Shown: positions 40,844 to 49,954, counted from the first letter of the stretch. The stretch: DNA of 64,000 nucleotides from Thermoanaerobacterium sp. RBIITD (GCF_900205865.1 NZ_LT906662.1:1811411-1875410); one strand, 5' to 3'. A program made the numbers and translations. The notes: generated from the sequence alone by a model not told the origin.

Positions 40844-41146
40844 GAATTTCAAGGCAACCTAGCATAAAAAGTACGATCCTCCATATTATCCGTACCACTC
40901 TCACTGCGGAGGAGGAAATCGAAAGAGTGGTTGCTAGCGAACTTGACGGTATGATACCCACTGCCGTAATAATTAGGTATCTGTGCATATTTTAAAGACA
41001 TGCTATATTTTGGAGGAAGGCATAAATGTGTACCACTGCCTGACCTGATGTTTTGGTACACAGTGATTTAAAAGGTGGATATTGTTCAGAAAGAAAGGTA
41101 TGCGTGTATACTTCCAGAATTTTCAAGGTATGCGCATACCTTTTTA
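40844..41146 (+). ncRNA. Three-copy structured ncRNA family, copy C
   Basis: About 303 nt. Helix CTAGCA (40859-40864) with TGCTAG (40932-40937) shows a clean double substitution (T-A to G-C) against copies A and B. The pseudoknot pair is GATACC/GGTATC as in copy B. The GCAT...ATGC hairpin, GTGTACC/GGTACAC and terminator palindrome (41127-41140) are kept. Located directly after the helicase and before a run of small genes. The copies are 6.6 and 6.8 kb apart. Confidence 0.85.
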
Positions 41147-41174
41147 TATTTTTTAAAAGAAAGGAGAATTTTTT

Positions 41175-41381
41175 ATGAGTAACAATTACGTAATTGTCTT
41201 AATCAAACCAAATGGTTATCTTATTGAAGTAGGCATTGACAATCAAACTTATAATAAGTGGACAGACAGCAAACAGACAAACAGCGTAGATTTTGCTGAT
41301 ATACCTGAAATTAGCAATAATTTAAACAATGCTATCAAGAACCTTGGCATAGTTGCTTCCGATATTACAAAAATATTATAA
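41175..41381 (+). CDS. Small hypothetical protein
   Basis: 68 residues behind AAAGGAG. Beta N-terminus (NYVIVLIKPNGYLIEVGID) and a helical C-terminus. Not recognised. Confidence 0.5.
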   Translation: MSNNYVIVLIKPNGYLIEVGIDNQTYNKWTDSKQTNSVDFADIPEISNNLNNAIKNLGIVASDITKIL

Positions 41382-41400
41382 AAAAGAAAGGAGAATTTTT

Positions 41401-41622
41401 ATGTTAACAAAAGCTTATGTAAATGATAAAATAGAAGAAGAAATTGAGATGGAGGCGATAAGATTGAAAAAGAAAAAGAAAAAAGCTTCCAAGAAGTTTA
41501 AGTCAAAAATAGAAATTGAAAAAAACACTCCGATAATACGTTATTCAAAATTAGGCTTGCCGATAATAAGCGATAGCCATGAAATTTTTGAACGTGTATT
41601 AAAGGATGATTGGACTTTATGA
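41401..41622 (+). CDS. Lys-rich small protein, LGLP paralogue 1
   Basis: 73 residues from ATG 41401 (AAAGGAG upstream). A run of Lys (RLKKKKKKASKKFKSK) precedes TPIIRYSKLGLPIISDS. The same C-terminal motif ends the next gene. Its stop overlaps the following start (ATGA). Confidence 0.5.
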   Translation: MLTKAYVNDKIEEEIEMEAIRLKKKKKKASKKFKSKIEIEKNTPIIRYSKLGLPIISDSHEIFERVLKDDWTL

Positions 41623-41792
41623 AAAAACTTACACATAAAAATAATTTTAAAGACAACAATAAAAGGATTAAAAATAATAAACATAAAAACAAGCCAACTC
41701 CTATAATTCAATATTCAGAATTAGGTTTACCTGTTATAAGCAGCAGAATTAAAACTCTCCGACAAATGTACGAAGAAGATAAATGGAGTTAA
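41619..41792 (+). CDS. Lys-rich small protein, LGLP paralogue 2
   Basis: 57 residues from ATG 41619 (coupled to the previous gene). Basic N-terminus and TPIIQYSELGLPVISSRI. Tandem duplicate of the previous gene's motif. A terminator with GCATATTCAAA arms follows (41816-41862). Confidence 0.45.
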   Translation: MKKLTHKNNFKDNNKRIKNNKHKNKPTPIIQYSELGLPVISSRIKTLRQMYEEDKWS

Positions 41793-41815
41793 TGCGAAAT
41801 TCAGCGTTAAATCAA

Positions 41816-41862
41816 TGCATATTCAAAACTAAAATAAGGTTTTTGAATATGCCTTTTTTTAA
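41816..41862 (+). terminator. Hairpin terminator of the GGCATATTC type
   Basis: GCATATTCAAAA pairs with TTTTTGAATATGC, followed by C and T7. Confidence 0.7.
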
Positions 41863-41890
41863 TTTTTAAAAAATAAAGGAGGATTTTATT

Positions 41891-42343
41891 ATGCTACTTG
41901 AAAAATGTGTAAAAAGAATAAATAAAATCTTTAAGATAGAAAACAAAGAAAATGATAATATTGATTTAAAACTTGCTAATGCAATTTTTACAAATGTTAG
42001 CAAAAAGGAAATAGAAAAGGCTTTAGATGAACTAGCATATATATCTCCTGCTATTGAGAATTACCTTTGGTATCCTGAAGAAAATGATTTAAATTGGACT
42101 GGCTGGAAAGTCTATAAAGCTAAATTTAACAAAAGAAATTTTTTGTTCGCCGAAGGTACGTATAAAAATCATTATGGGAAATATCTGTTTTTTATTGATG
42201 GCAAATGGAGACAAAGATGGTATGCTAACTATCCATATTTAGAGGTATACAAAGGAATTTGGACAATAGATTTTGGTAAAGTTGGAGGACGTTTAAAAGT
42301 AAAAAATATAGCTACAGTTAATATGACATATGCTAATATATAA
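41891..42343 (+). CDS. Hypothetical protein
   Basis: 150 residues, AAAGGAGG before the ATG. N-terminal helical half (MLLEKCVKRINKIFKIEN) and C-terminal Trp-rich half (DLNWTGWKVYKAKF, GKYLFFIDGKWRQRWY) related to the short protein at 32114. A similar terminator (GGCATATTC arms) follows at 42353-42395. Confidence 0.55.
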   Translation: MLLEKCVKRINKIFKIENKENDNIDLKLANAIFTNVSKKEIEKALDELAYISPAIENYLWYPEENDLNWTGWKVYKAKFNKRNFLFAEGTYKNHYGKYLFFIDGKWRQRWYANYPYLEVYKGIWTIDFGKVGGRLKVKNIATVNMTYANI

Positions 42344-42352
42344 ACGTCAATT

Positions 42353-42395
42353 AAGGCATATTCAAAACTAAAGTAAGGTTTTTGGATATGCCTTT
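42353..42395 (+). terminator. Hairpin of the GGCATATTC type
   Basis: AAGGCATATTCAAAA pairs with TTTTTGGATATGCCTT. One G-U pair replaces G-C/A-U of the related hairpins; only a short T-run follows. Confidence 0.6.
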
Positions 42396-42428
42396 TAAAA
42401 TTTTAAAAAGAAAAAAGGAGGATTTTTT

Positions 42429-43019
42429 ATGAGAACAGTAACAGTTAATATTTATAAGATTGACGAACTTTCAAGAAAGGCACAAAGGAGAGCTTATGAG
42501 CATTGGCTGGAAAAAGCAGAATATCCGTGGCATGACGACAATGTAAAGACGTTAAGAAAATTTGAAGAGATATTTCCAGTAAAAATTCATGAATTTGAGT
42601 ATGGCGGAAGTTATAATTATATTCGTTTTTTGTTTACTGAACGTAGAGACATAAAAAATCTTTCAGGCATAAGGCTATTAAAATATTTGTATAATAATTA
42701 TTTTGACTATATTTCAAGCAAAAAAATTTTTTATGGAAAATCAAAAAAAAGGAAATCAAAAATTATTTATAGCTTTGATTATGCATTAACTGGATATTAT
42801 ACGGACGAAGCAATTCTTGGACCAATATATAAATTTTTGATAAAGCCTGAAAATATAACTTTTTATGCCTTGCTCAAACGTTGTTTAGACGCATGGCTTG
42901 ATGCTTGCGAAAAAGATTATGAAAGCTATTTTAGCTTTGAAAGCTTTTTAGATGATGCAACTCTCAATAGATATGAATATTTAGAAAATGGAGATGAGTT
43001 TAATGTGGCCATACTCTAA
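42429..43019 (+). CDS. Phage/plasmid-type hypothetical protein
   Basis: 196 residues. The start, MRTVTVNIYKIDELSRKAQR, then RAYEHWLEKA, is typical of a phage and plasmid protein group that begins with 'T-[IV]-N-[IV]-Y-x-[FI]-x-EL-S-x-x-A' (recalled, not searched). The rest is aromatic and helical. No function known. Overlaps the next gene by 17 bases, whose binding site GGAGATGAG lies in its 3' end. Confidence 0.55.
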   Translation: MRTVTVNIYKIDELSRKAQRRAYEHWLEKAEYPWHDDNVKTLRKFEEIFPVKIHEFEYGGSYNYIRFLFTERRDIKNLSGIRLLKYLYNNYFDYISSKKIFYGKSKKRKSKIIYSFDYALTGYYTDEAILGPIYKFLIKPENITFYALLKRCLDAWLDACEKDYESYFSFESFLDDATLNRYEYLENGDEFNVAIL

Positions 43020-43230
43020 AAATCAAGAAGAAAAGTTTGCAAAAATTTTTGAGGACGTAAGACAAAAACCTTATTCCTGCTTCTTTAATACTCTATACAG
43101 GCATGGATACATTCACGTCGGTAAAGATCATCTGCAAAAATATGTAAGCATACTTAAGAAGTATGCCATGCCTTTTAAAATTGAGCATGAGAACAGTTTT
43201 TGGTATGTCCTCAAAATTGTAAAGGAGTGA
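43003..43230 (+). CDS. Small hypothetical protein
   Basis: 75 residues from ATG 43003. MWPYSKNQEEKFAKIFEDV and HVGKDHLQKYVSILKKY are helical. Resembles small partner proteins coupled to larger phage genes; function unknown. Confidence 0.45.
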   Translation: MWPYSKNQEEKFAKIFEDVRQKPYSCFFNTLYRHGYIHVGKDHLQKYVSILKKYAMPFKIEHENSFWYVLKIVKE

Positions 43231-43234
43231 TAAT

Positions 43235-43498
43235 GTGCTACTTGAAAAGTACGCTAAAAAGTACGATAAGCAATATAGAAAGTTGTTGCGGTACGTCAAT
43301 TGTACCGCAGTTTCTTTCGATCTTGGAAACGGACTTTGTTGCATTGTTTCACCTTGTGCAAAACAGCCAGGGCGTTATCAATGCACATTTTTTGACGAAC
43401 AAGGTCCTTTAAGTGACATTATAAGAGACCGTAAGGAGGACATTTTTAGGGAGATTGTCTTGTATGATAAAACGAAGTTGATTGATATGATTGAGTGA
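43235..43498 (+). CDS. Hypothetical protein
   Basis: 87 residues starting at GTG 43235 (AAAGGAG nine bases upstream). Basic helical N-terminus (YAKKYDKQYRKLLRYV) and a central FDLGNGLCCIVSPC. A frame from 43200 in another register is a shadow. Not recognised. Confidence 0.5.
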   Translation: MLLEKYAKKYDKQYRKLLRYVNCTAVSFDLGNGLCCIVSPCAKQPGRYQCTFFDEQGPLSDIIRDRKEDIFREIVLYDKTKLIDMIE

Positions 43499-43511
43499 AG
43501 GAGGAATTAAA

Positions 43512-43967
43512 ATGCGAGAGATAAAGTTTAGAGTGTGGAGTAAAAAAGAAAAAAAGATGTATTACGGCGATAGACAACATGAACCTAATATGATTGGATT
43601 TGACGGAAAAATATTTGCAACAGGTTCAACTGGTGTTATGTGTAACTATGGCTGTAGTGCAGATTATATAAATTGGTGTAATCCAGAAGAAGATTATGAA
43701 TTAATGGAATACACAGGCTTTAAAGACAAATATGGGAAGGAAGTTTTTGAAGGAGATATATTGCGCTGCAAAATATGGAATCCTATGTCATGCCAACGTG
43801 ATTGTGTATTAGAAGTGATAGTTGTATGGAATCAATCTGTTGGCAGTTGGAAATTCCAAGATATAAGACATAATTTTGCCGATCTCTCATGGATTTTTAT
43901 AGATGGCGTTAAAATAATTGGCAATATTTACGAAAATCCTGAACTTTTAAAGGAGGAATTGAAATGA
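43512..43967 (+). CDS. YopX-family protein
   Basis: 151 residues from ATG 43512 (AAGGAGG upstream). MREIKFRVWSKKEKKMYYG, YTGFKDKYGKEVFEGDIL and DGVKIIGNIYENPELL are the family's three landmarks. YopX proteins occur in SP-beta-like and many other phages and plasmids, function unknown. Overlaps the next start by four bases. Confidence 0.9.
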   Translation: MREIKFRVWSKKEKKMYYGDRQHEPNMIGFDGKIFATGSTGVMCNYGCSADYINWCNPEEDYELMEYTGFKDKYGKEVFEGDILRCKIWNPMSCQRDCVLEVIVVWNQSVGSWKFQDIRHNFADLSWIFIDGVKIIGNIYENPELLKEELK

Positions 43968-44428
43968 AGAAATATAGAGTAAATTATTATTTAGGTAACA
44001 AAGAATGGACGGAAACAATGTCGGAAGGACAATTAAGAAACTTCGAAAAAAGGCTTGAAAATGGTGCTGAAGAAAAGATTATATCAGTTACAGAAATTCA
44101 CGAACTGCCTTCAGACTTACTTCAAGCATTTCAAGACTTCAAAAAAGCTGCATATAGGTTTGCTGAAATGCTTGAAAAATACGATTCAAATAATAATACT
44201 CACGACTTGTACGCTACTAAATATCCGTTCGTCAAGTCTTTTTCTGATGTTGCAGACGATATAAATGACTGGTATGAAGCAGTCATCAATCAAGAAACTA
44301 CAACGTCACGAAATTTCAAGGAACTTCAAGGCGAAATATTAAATGCCTGTCCAGGTTATCCAGCAGTAATCAAACTAAATAATAGTAAAGTCCTGACTAC
44401 AAGTCCTGTCAGGTACATTTATAGCATC
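43964..44428 (+). CDS. Hypothetical protein split by intron 2, exon 1
   Basis: 155 codons from ATG 43964 up to the intron. Middle domain (LPSDLLQAFQDFKKAAYRF, TKYPFVKSFSDVADDINDWY) is shared with the small protein at 29377. After splicing, the frame continues exactly (IYSI then YDNGRATVLYTK) to give 184 residues. Without splicing only ten intron-derived residues are added before a stop. Function unknown. Confidence 0.75.
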
Positions 44429-47141
44429 GTGCGCTGCGTTTGCGCGATAATCTTGCCCTGATAAGGTAAGAAAAACGCCAACATGTCAGAAATGACATGA
44501 TAACTAGCTCATCAAAATCAGAGGTGAAATTCCTCTGCCACACAGAGTTAACGCTAATGAGGCAAATCAAAGCCGAAACGGTGTGCGTGTTGAGACTCCT
44601 GCTGGCAACAGTGTGTCGCTACACACTATTGTCAGAAGCCAGGTAAAGTCGTAACCTGAAAACCTAAACCTTACATCATGTAAGGCATGGATAATAATGG
44701 TGCGGACATCCGTGACCTATGGAGACGCAAGAAAGGTATGATTAAAGCTCCGACAAAATGTGCCATGGAAACGTGGAAACGATGGAAGCTTTGTATAATG
44801 TTGATACTTCATTATACAAGTACAAGCATGAAATAGCCTGTAAGAGCCAATGAATAACTGTAACTCAAACATTGGTGTGAGCTTCCCGGAGTAAAGTACC
44901 CTCCTAAAGGTCACATTTAAGGATAGATGAGCTGGAACGCAGGAGAGCCTACATGTGGAATGTAGCGACATGATGAAGCATGTAGGAAGTCGGAGGTGTC
45001 ATAGTAGTAATGATGTATCATAACACAAATGATACTGAACGAAGGACACCAGACGGTTAGTTCTTGCAAATAATTCTCACCGCAATCTTGAAAGTCCTTG
45101 AAATATAGGTAATGAACCATAAGGAGGTGTTGCCTTATGCATATAAACAACAAGATTGCAAGTGAAGGACAGCTTAAAGAAAGGCTTGATTTAATTTACG
45201 CTAAAAGTAAAGAAGGAAGAAGCTTTCATGGACTTTATGAATTGGCATTTAATCCTATAACGATAGTCACAGCCATACACAACATCAAAGCCAACAAAGG
45301 TTCTAGCACTCCCGGTGTGGATAAAAACAACATAAACTATTACTTGCAAATGCCATATCAGGAACTCATAGAACTTGTGCAAAACACAGCTAAAAACTAC
45401 CAGCCACAACCAGTCAGAAGGATATATATTCCTAAAAAGAATGGCAAGAAGAGACCGCTGGGTATTCCTACCATGTTAGACAGAATAATTCAGGAATGTA
45501 TCCACATAGTCATAGAACCTGTTTGTGAGGCAAAATTTTATCCTCACAGTTATGGTTTTAGACCTTATCGTGCTACCAAACATGCAATAGCTGATATCAT
45601 TAATAACATCAACAAGGCCAAAAAGGATGTACCTAAATATGCAATAGAAGGCGATATCAAAGGTTGCTTTGACAACATCAACCATCGCATATTATTAAAC
45701 AAATGCTATCGCATAGGTATACATGATAAACGAATATTGATGCTAATTAAACAAATGCTCAAGGCTGGTTATATAGAAACAGACCTTAAACACCTAACAG
45801 AACTAGGAACGCCACAAGGTGGTATTATATCACCAATCTTAGCGAATATATATCTAAACAATTTTGACTGGACCATTGGTAGAATGTATCAGGAACCAAA
45901 GCAACAATATCAAAGACTAAACCATGATAGAGCAAGACTTAAGAATCAGGGCACAATACCAAAGTACCTAGTCAGATACGCTGACGATTGGATAATAATG
46001 ACAACGACTGAAAAAGAAGCCAACAGACTGTTAAAGTATCTCCGGAAATACTTTAAGCATAAGCTTAAACTTGAACTTTCCGAAGAAAAGACGATCATAA
46101 CGGATATGACACAAAAATATGTCAAATTTTTAGGCTTCCTTATACAGGCGGACTATAAGCGGCCATCTCCGGACAATCCACATCCTACCAAGCTCGTAGG
46201 TAAATCAAGACCTGACTTCAAGAAAGTCAAAGAGCAGGTCAAAATAATCAATAAGGAGATACGTAAATTGAAAGATGTACCTAAAGAGCTTGACAGAGCC
46301 ATCCAAATTGAGAAGGTTAACTCTATGATTATAGGCATGGCAGAATATTGGAAAACAGGAATATGCAGCAACACTTATCAATATATCGACAATAAAATAT
46401 ATCGCTGTGCATTCCGAACTTTCCAAAAGCTCTATCCTAAAACGTATATGGAACATCAAGTTGAACTGGAAAAATTGGCAAACAGACCGCAGAGACATCA
46501 AGGCTACAAGACCAAAACATTTGCGGTCAAAGTTAAAGACCAGTACATTGGCATCACCAAAACATTTATCACTCATAGCCAGTGGACAAAATATCCGTTC
46601 AACCAAAAGATGACGCCATATACGGAAGAAGGCAGAAACCTGTATTTAAAGCAGTTTAAAAAGAAAGAGAAAGTACCTTTGGATAGACCGCCACTATACG
46701 ATATAAAGACTCTAATACACCACAAAAATAATAAACTATATAATTTTGAATATTTTATGAATAGAGAATACGCCTATAATCGTGATAAAGGCAAATGCAG
46801 GATATGCGGAAAATGGCTGGAAAAATGCAACATGGAATGTCATCATATCCAACCACAACTAAAATCTGATAAGGTAAACAAGGTGCCTAACCTAGCATGG
46901 TTGTGCGAACAATGCCATCATATTGTACATGGAAGTCCAATTCCAAGCAACTATACGGATAGACAGAAAGTGAAAATCAATAAATTCAGAGAATTATTGC
47001 AAGCAGGTAATAGTGGCGACACTAACGCCTGTCCCCGTAAAGGCGACTAATCGTTGGAAAGCCGTATGAGGCGAAAGTCTCACGTACGGTTTGGAGTGGG
47101 GGAAAAGGCAAAGATAACTTCAAAGCCTTACCTATCACTAC
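44429..47141 (+). mobile_element. Group II intron 2
   Basis: 2,713 bases from GTGCG to CACTAC, related to intron 1 over its whole length. The proposed EBS1 loop reads GATACTT (44803-44809) between AATG and CATT, and pairs with exon end TAGCATC with five pairs around one A-C mismatch. That loop differs from intron 1 exactly where the target differs, which supports its role and shows retargeting. Domain V at 47060-47091 is identical to intron 1. The D6 branch region differs by two bases. Confidence 0.92.
45137..47050 (+). CDS. ltrA: Group II intron reverse transcriptase/maturase with HNH domain
   Basis: 637 residues, same length as the first intron's protein. RT core with GTPQGGIISPILANIYL and YADD at 281-284, maturase region, and a C-terminal HNH (CRICGKW, ECHHIQP, CEQCHHIVHG) are intact. 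Substitutions against copy 1 are scattered and mostly conservative, with many silent changes. So the two introns diverged for some time and are both maintained, rather than being a very recent duplication. Confidence 0.95.
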   Translation: MHINNKIASEGQLKERLDLIYAKSKEGRSFHGLYELAFNPITIVTAIHNIKANKGSSTPGVDKNNINYYLQMPYQELIELVQNTAKNYQPQPVRRIYIPKKNGKKRPLGIPTMLDRIIQECIHIVIEPVCEAKFYPHSYGFRPYRATKHAIADIINNINKAKKDVPKYAIEGDIKGCFDNINHRILLNKCYRIGIHDKRILMLIKQMLKAGYIETDLKHLTELGTPQGGIISPILANIYLNNFDWTIGRMYQEPKQQYQRLNHDRARLKNQGTIPKYLVRYADDWIIMTTTEKEANRLLKYLRKYFKHKLKLELSEEKTIITDMTQKYVKFLGFLIQADYKRPSPDNPHPTKLVGKSRPDFKKVKEQVKIINKEIRKLKDVPKELDRAIQIEKVNSMIIGMAEYWKTGICSNTYQYIDNKIYRCAFRTFQKLYPKTYMEHQVELEKLANRPQRHQGYKTKTFAVKVKDQYIGITKTFITHSQWTKYPFNQKMTPYTEEGRNLYLKQFKKKEKVPLDRPPLYDIKTLIHHKNNKLYNFEYFMNREYAYNRDKGKCRICGKWLEKCNMECHHIQPQLKSDKVNKVPNLAWLCEQCHHIVHGSPIPSNYTDRQKVKINKFRELLQAGNSGDTNACPRKGD

Positions 47142-47231
47142 TATGACAATGGACGGGCAACAGTACTGTACACGAAAAATTCCGTGTATAAAATTGGAAA
47201 AGGAGGAGGTAATGATGGTTCAGTTAAATAA
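47142..47231 (+). CDS. Hypothetical protein split by intron 2, exon 2
   Basis: 29 codons then TAA 47229-47231: YDNGRATVLYTKNSVYKIGK, ending in a Gly/Asn-rich tail. In frame with exon 1. Its last 20 bases overlap the next gene's start, and the ribosome binding site of that gene encodes the Gly-Gly-Gly tail. Confidence 0.7.
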   Translation, partial: YDNGRATVLYTKNSVYKIGKGGGNDGSVK

Positions 47232-47565
47232 ATACGAATATTTGATTACTTTATGGGGCGAAACTTTGAAAATAAGTTTTTCGCCCCATTCTATTTTAAG
47301 GTGCAAACAAAGACAAAAAAATCCAAAAAGCATTGTTCAGTCCATTATGTCATGTCAGGATCGTATAAAGGACTTGAGATATTCACGCCAAAGGTTTACA
47401 CTTCTTGACTATGCTTATAATAATGCCTGTATATTAGCTTTTGACAATCCACATAAGTTAAGTATTGTAACAGTTTTGGACGGTGTTGATGTGTGGACTG
47501 AAGGAAAATTGGACTTGATAACAAAAACAAAGCGAGAGGTGCACAGGTACGTGTGCGCTGACTGA
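47212..47565 (+). CDS. DUF4258-like protein
   Basis: 117 residues from ATG 47212, four bases after GGAGGAGGT. FSPHSILRCKQRQKNPKSIV matches the H-x(3)-R-x(3)-R block of the protein at 32461; SRQRFTLLDYAYNN and LSIVTVLDGVDVW follow as the beta part. May be a RelE-like toxin fold. The long upstream extension within exon 2 is out of use. Confidence 0.5.
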   Translation: MMVQLNKYEYLITLWGETLKISFSPHSILRCKQRQKNPKSIVQSIMSCQDRIKDLRYSRQRFTLLDYAYNNACILAFDNPHKLSIVTVLDGVDVWTEGKLDLITKTKREVHRYVCAD

Positions 47566-47625
47566 AAGGCAAAAATTCAACGATTCTTGTCTTTATTTTT
47601 ATTTTAAGTAAAGGAGAGATTTTTT

Positions 47626-48150
47626 ATGGAAAAAAAGTACTTTAAAATAGTCGGCAACATAGACATCTACTTTTATAAAATGATGCCTATGTATGACGAT
47701 CTAGAAGGATATGGGTATTATGAAAGTATAGATATCCCGTATCCAAGTCAAGGAGATTATTTGATTATTTCAACAAAAAATATTTCTTTAAATATTTCTT
47801 TTTCTTCTGCTACAAAAGATTTGACAGAAATTTCATGGAAAGGGAATATTGAAATAAAAAGACTTCTTGCAGAAGGAAAGATACAAGAAGTGTCACGCAA
47901 TATATATTTGCGTGATATGGAATTAAGTAAAAGGATGTTACAAAAATACGAAGAACTTGTGACAGCAGAAATTTATTTAGATTATATACAAGAAAAAATT
48001 AAAGAAATACCACAATATCAAAAAATTTTATGTGCCTTTAAAATGCACACAATTTACAAAGATTATAAGAAGGCACACAAAAAATATAAAGAAATAATGA
48101 AAGAATATGCAAATTTAGAAAAACAACAAAAAGAGTTACTACTATTTTAG
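47626..48150 (+). CDS. Hypothetical protein with coiled-coil C-terminus
   Basis: 174 residues behind AAAGGAGAG. N-terminal ~75 residues beta-rich (IVGNIDIYFYKMMPMYDDLE), C-terminal half helical (YKEIMKEYANLEKQQKELL). Not recognised. A hairpin terminator-like AGTAGGGA...TCCCTACT with T7 (48210-48238) follows. Confidence 0.5.
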   Translation: MEKKYFKIVGNIDIYFYKMMPMYDDLEGYGYYESIDIPYPSQGDYLIISTKNISLNISFSSATKDLTEISWKGNIEIKRLLAEGKIQEVSRNIYLRDMELSKRMLQKYEELVTAEIYLDYIQEKIKEIPQYQKILCAFKMHTIYKDYKKAHKKYKEIMKEYANLEKQQKELLLF

Positions 48151-48270
48151 ACACATGGCAGAACTAAATGGTAATAAAGCATTAGAATTGTTCAAAATTG
48201 AGCTTTAAAAAGTAGGGAAGTTTTTATCCCTACTTTTTTTAATTAAAGATGAAAGGAGAACGATGAAATT

Positions 48271-48807
48271 ATGTTAAATATAATGTATTTTTCAGGAAAA
48301 GTCAAGGATCTACAAAAATTTACAAGTCTCTTAACAAACGTTAAAGGTAAACTAATATGCTGTGATATTGACAACACGCTTGCTGACATCAATACACAAT
48401 TGTTAAAGGCAGGATATAATATTTCTCAATATCCCAATCCTGTACTTAATGAGGATTTTTGGACGTCTTATGAAGGTCTTGACATACTTATTAGAGCAAA
48501 AAAAATTAAAAATACATCAAAAATTTTAGATGTTTTTAATGGACTTGGCGCAGATGTGTTTTTTGCAACCAGCAGAAACATAAGATTAAGAGAACTTACA
48601 AGGAAGTGGATCGAAAAGCAAGGCATATACAACAAACATGCAGTTTACTTCACTGCCTCAAAACACATTCTTGAGGCTGACGTTTATCTGGAAGATGATC
48701 CTCAACAAATATCAAAACTCCTTTCTATAGGTAAGCCTGTTCTGATACCGTCATGGCAGTATAATCAAGGCTTTGACAGTGAAAATGCTATCTATTTCAA
48801 TATATAG
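48271..48807 (+). CDS. HAD-superfamily 5'-nucleotidase-like protein
   Basis: 178 residues. Catalytic motif I CCDIDNTLAD near residue 32 (DxDxT). Motif II is FATSR near 101, and motif IV is YLEDDP near 138. These fit the NT5C/phage nucleotidase group of HAD phosphatases, which act on (deoxy)nucleoside monophosphates. Start at ATG 48271. AAAGGAG lies somewhat far (13 bases), and an ATG between (48263) opens a four-codon reading. Confidence 0.75.
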   Translation: MLNIMYFSGKVKDLQKFTSLLTNVKGKLICCDIDNTLADINTQLLKAGYNISQYPNPVLNEDFWTSYEGLDILIRAKKIKNTSKILDVFNGLGADVFFATSRNIRLRELTRKWIEKQGIYNKHAVYFTASKHILEADVYLEDDPQQISKLLSIGKPVLIPSWQYNQGFDSENAIYFNI

Positions 48808-48823
48808 AAAGGAGTTGCTGAAT

Positions 48824-49897
48824 ATGTGCGATTATAGAGATCCACGTCTGTCAATTTTAAATGTTGCTCAAAAATCAGGCATAGTAATTTTAAGACAAGT
48901 ATCAAACGAGGAATTTATGGCAAGATGTCCGTTTTGTGGCGATTCAGAAAAAAATCCAAAACACGGACATCTTATGCTTAACATAGAGAAAGATGCATAC
49001 CACTGCACGAGATGCGGTGAAAAAGGATTTGCAATAGGACTTTATGCACGACTACATCGAATAAATAATAGTGAAGCGTTTAAAGAACTTATGAACATGA
49101 TACCTGAAACAATACCTAAAATTGAAACTAAAAAAATGCCACAAAGCCCTATTGCAAGCATTAATGAACGTGACAAAGTATATAGGGCATTTTTGGATAA
49201 GTTAACTCTTAAAGGCGAACATTTACAGAACCTTATCCGCAGAGGACTATCGTGGGAAGAAATTGGCAGAAATCTATACAAGTCAATACCAACAATTCCT
49301 CAGGAACGCTTAAGAATATGCAATGAACTGTTGCAAGAAGGATTAAACCTCAATGGCATACCAGGCTTCTTTCAAGTCCAGAAAGAAAATCAAACGTACT
49401 GGGATTTTTACTCTGACAACGGCTTTTTCATACCTGTACGTGACATTCAAGGACGTATTCAAGGTATGCAGATACGTCTTGATGATGACCATGAACGAAA
49501 ATATGTGTGGTTTTCGTCACGTGGAAAATCGAGTGGAACTGGTGCACATGCATGGATAGGCGTACATGGAGTACCTTCAAAAACTGTATTAGTTACTGAA
49601 GGCCCATTAAAAGCTGATATTGCACATTTTTTAAGTCGCTTTACGTTTGTGTCAGTTGCAGGCGTAGACGCAACAAAAGGCATTGAACAAGTTTTGAAAG
49701 AACTTGATACTAAACGTGTCTTTATTGCATATGATATGGACTTAAAAAGCAATAAGAACGTACAAAAGGCTAAAGAAAGGCTTGAAAAAAAGCTTATACA
49801 GGCAGGTTTTGAGGTGCATACAAAGACGTGGGATGAGCGTTTAGGAAAAGGCATTGACGATTATTTGCTTTGGAAAAAACGCCAAAAAGTGGTATAG
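48824..49897 (+). CDS. DnaG-like primase (CHC2 zinc finger + Toprim)
   Basis: 357 residues from ATG 48824 (AAAGGAG upstream). N-terminal zinc finger CPFCGDSEKNPKHGH ... YHCTRCGEKG (residues ~28-60). A central region follows, then Toprim with VTEGPLKAD near 260 and AYDMD near 308 (E...DxD metal site), ending GKGIDDYLLW. It would lay primers for element DNA replication. It directly precedes an SF2 helicase, together a plausible replication module; no initiator protein is identifiable. Confidence 0.85.
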   Translation: MCDYRDPRLSILNVAQKSGIVILRQVSNEEFMARCPFCGDSEKNPKHGHLMLNIEKDAYHCTRCGEKGFAIGLYARLHRINNSEAFKELMNMIPETIPKIETKKMPQSPIASINERDKVYRAFLDKLTLKGEHLQNLIRRGLSWEEIGRNLYKSIPTIPQERLRICNELLQEGLNLNGIPGFFQVQKENQTYWDFYSDNGFFIPVRDIQGRIQGMQIRLDDDHERKYVWFSSRGKSSGTGAHAWIGVHGVPSKTVLVTEGPLKADIAHFLSRFTFVSVAGVDATKGIEQVLKELDTKRVFIAYDMDLKSNKNVQKAKERLEKKLIQAGFEVHTKTWDERLGKGIDDYLLWKKRQKVV

Positions 49898-49954
49898 GAC
49901 TTTGTTCCTATACCTTTTTTCATAATAAAAAGAAATTGAAGGAGGAATTTTACT

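Noticed and set aside
43200-43412. Plus-strand frame overlapping 43003-43498
   Set aside because: It conflicts with two better-supported genes and has no start signal.
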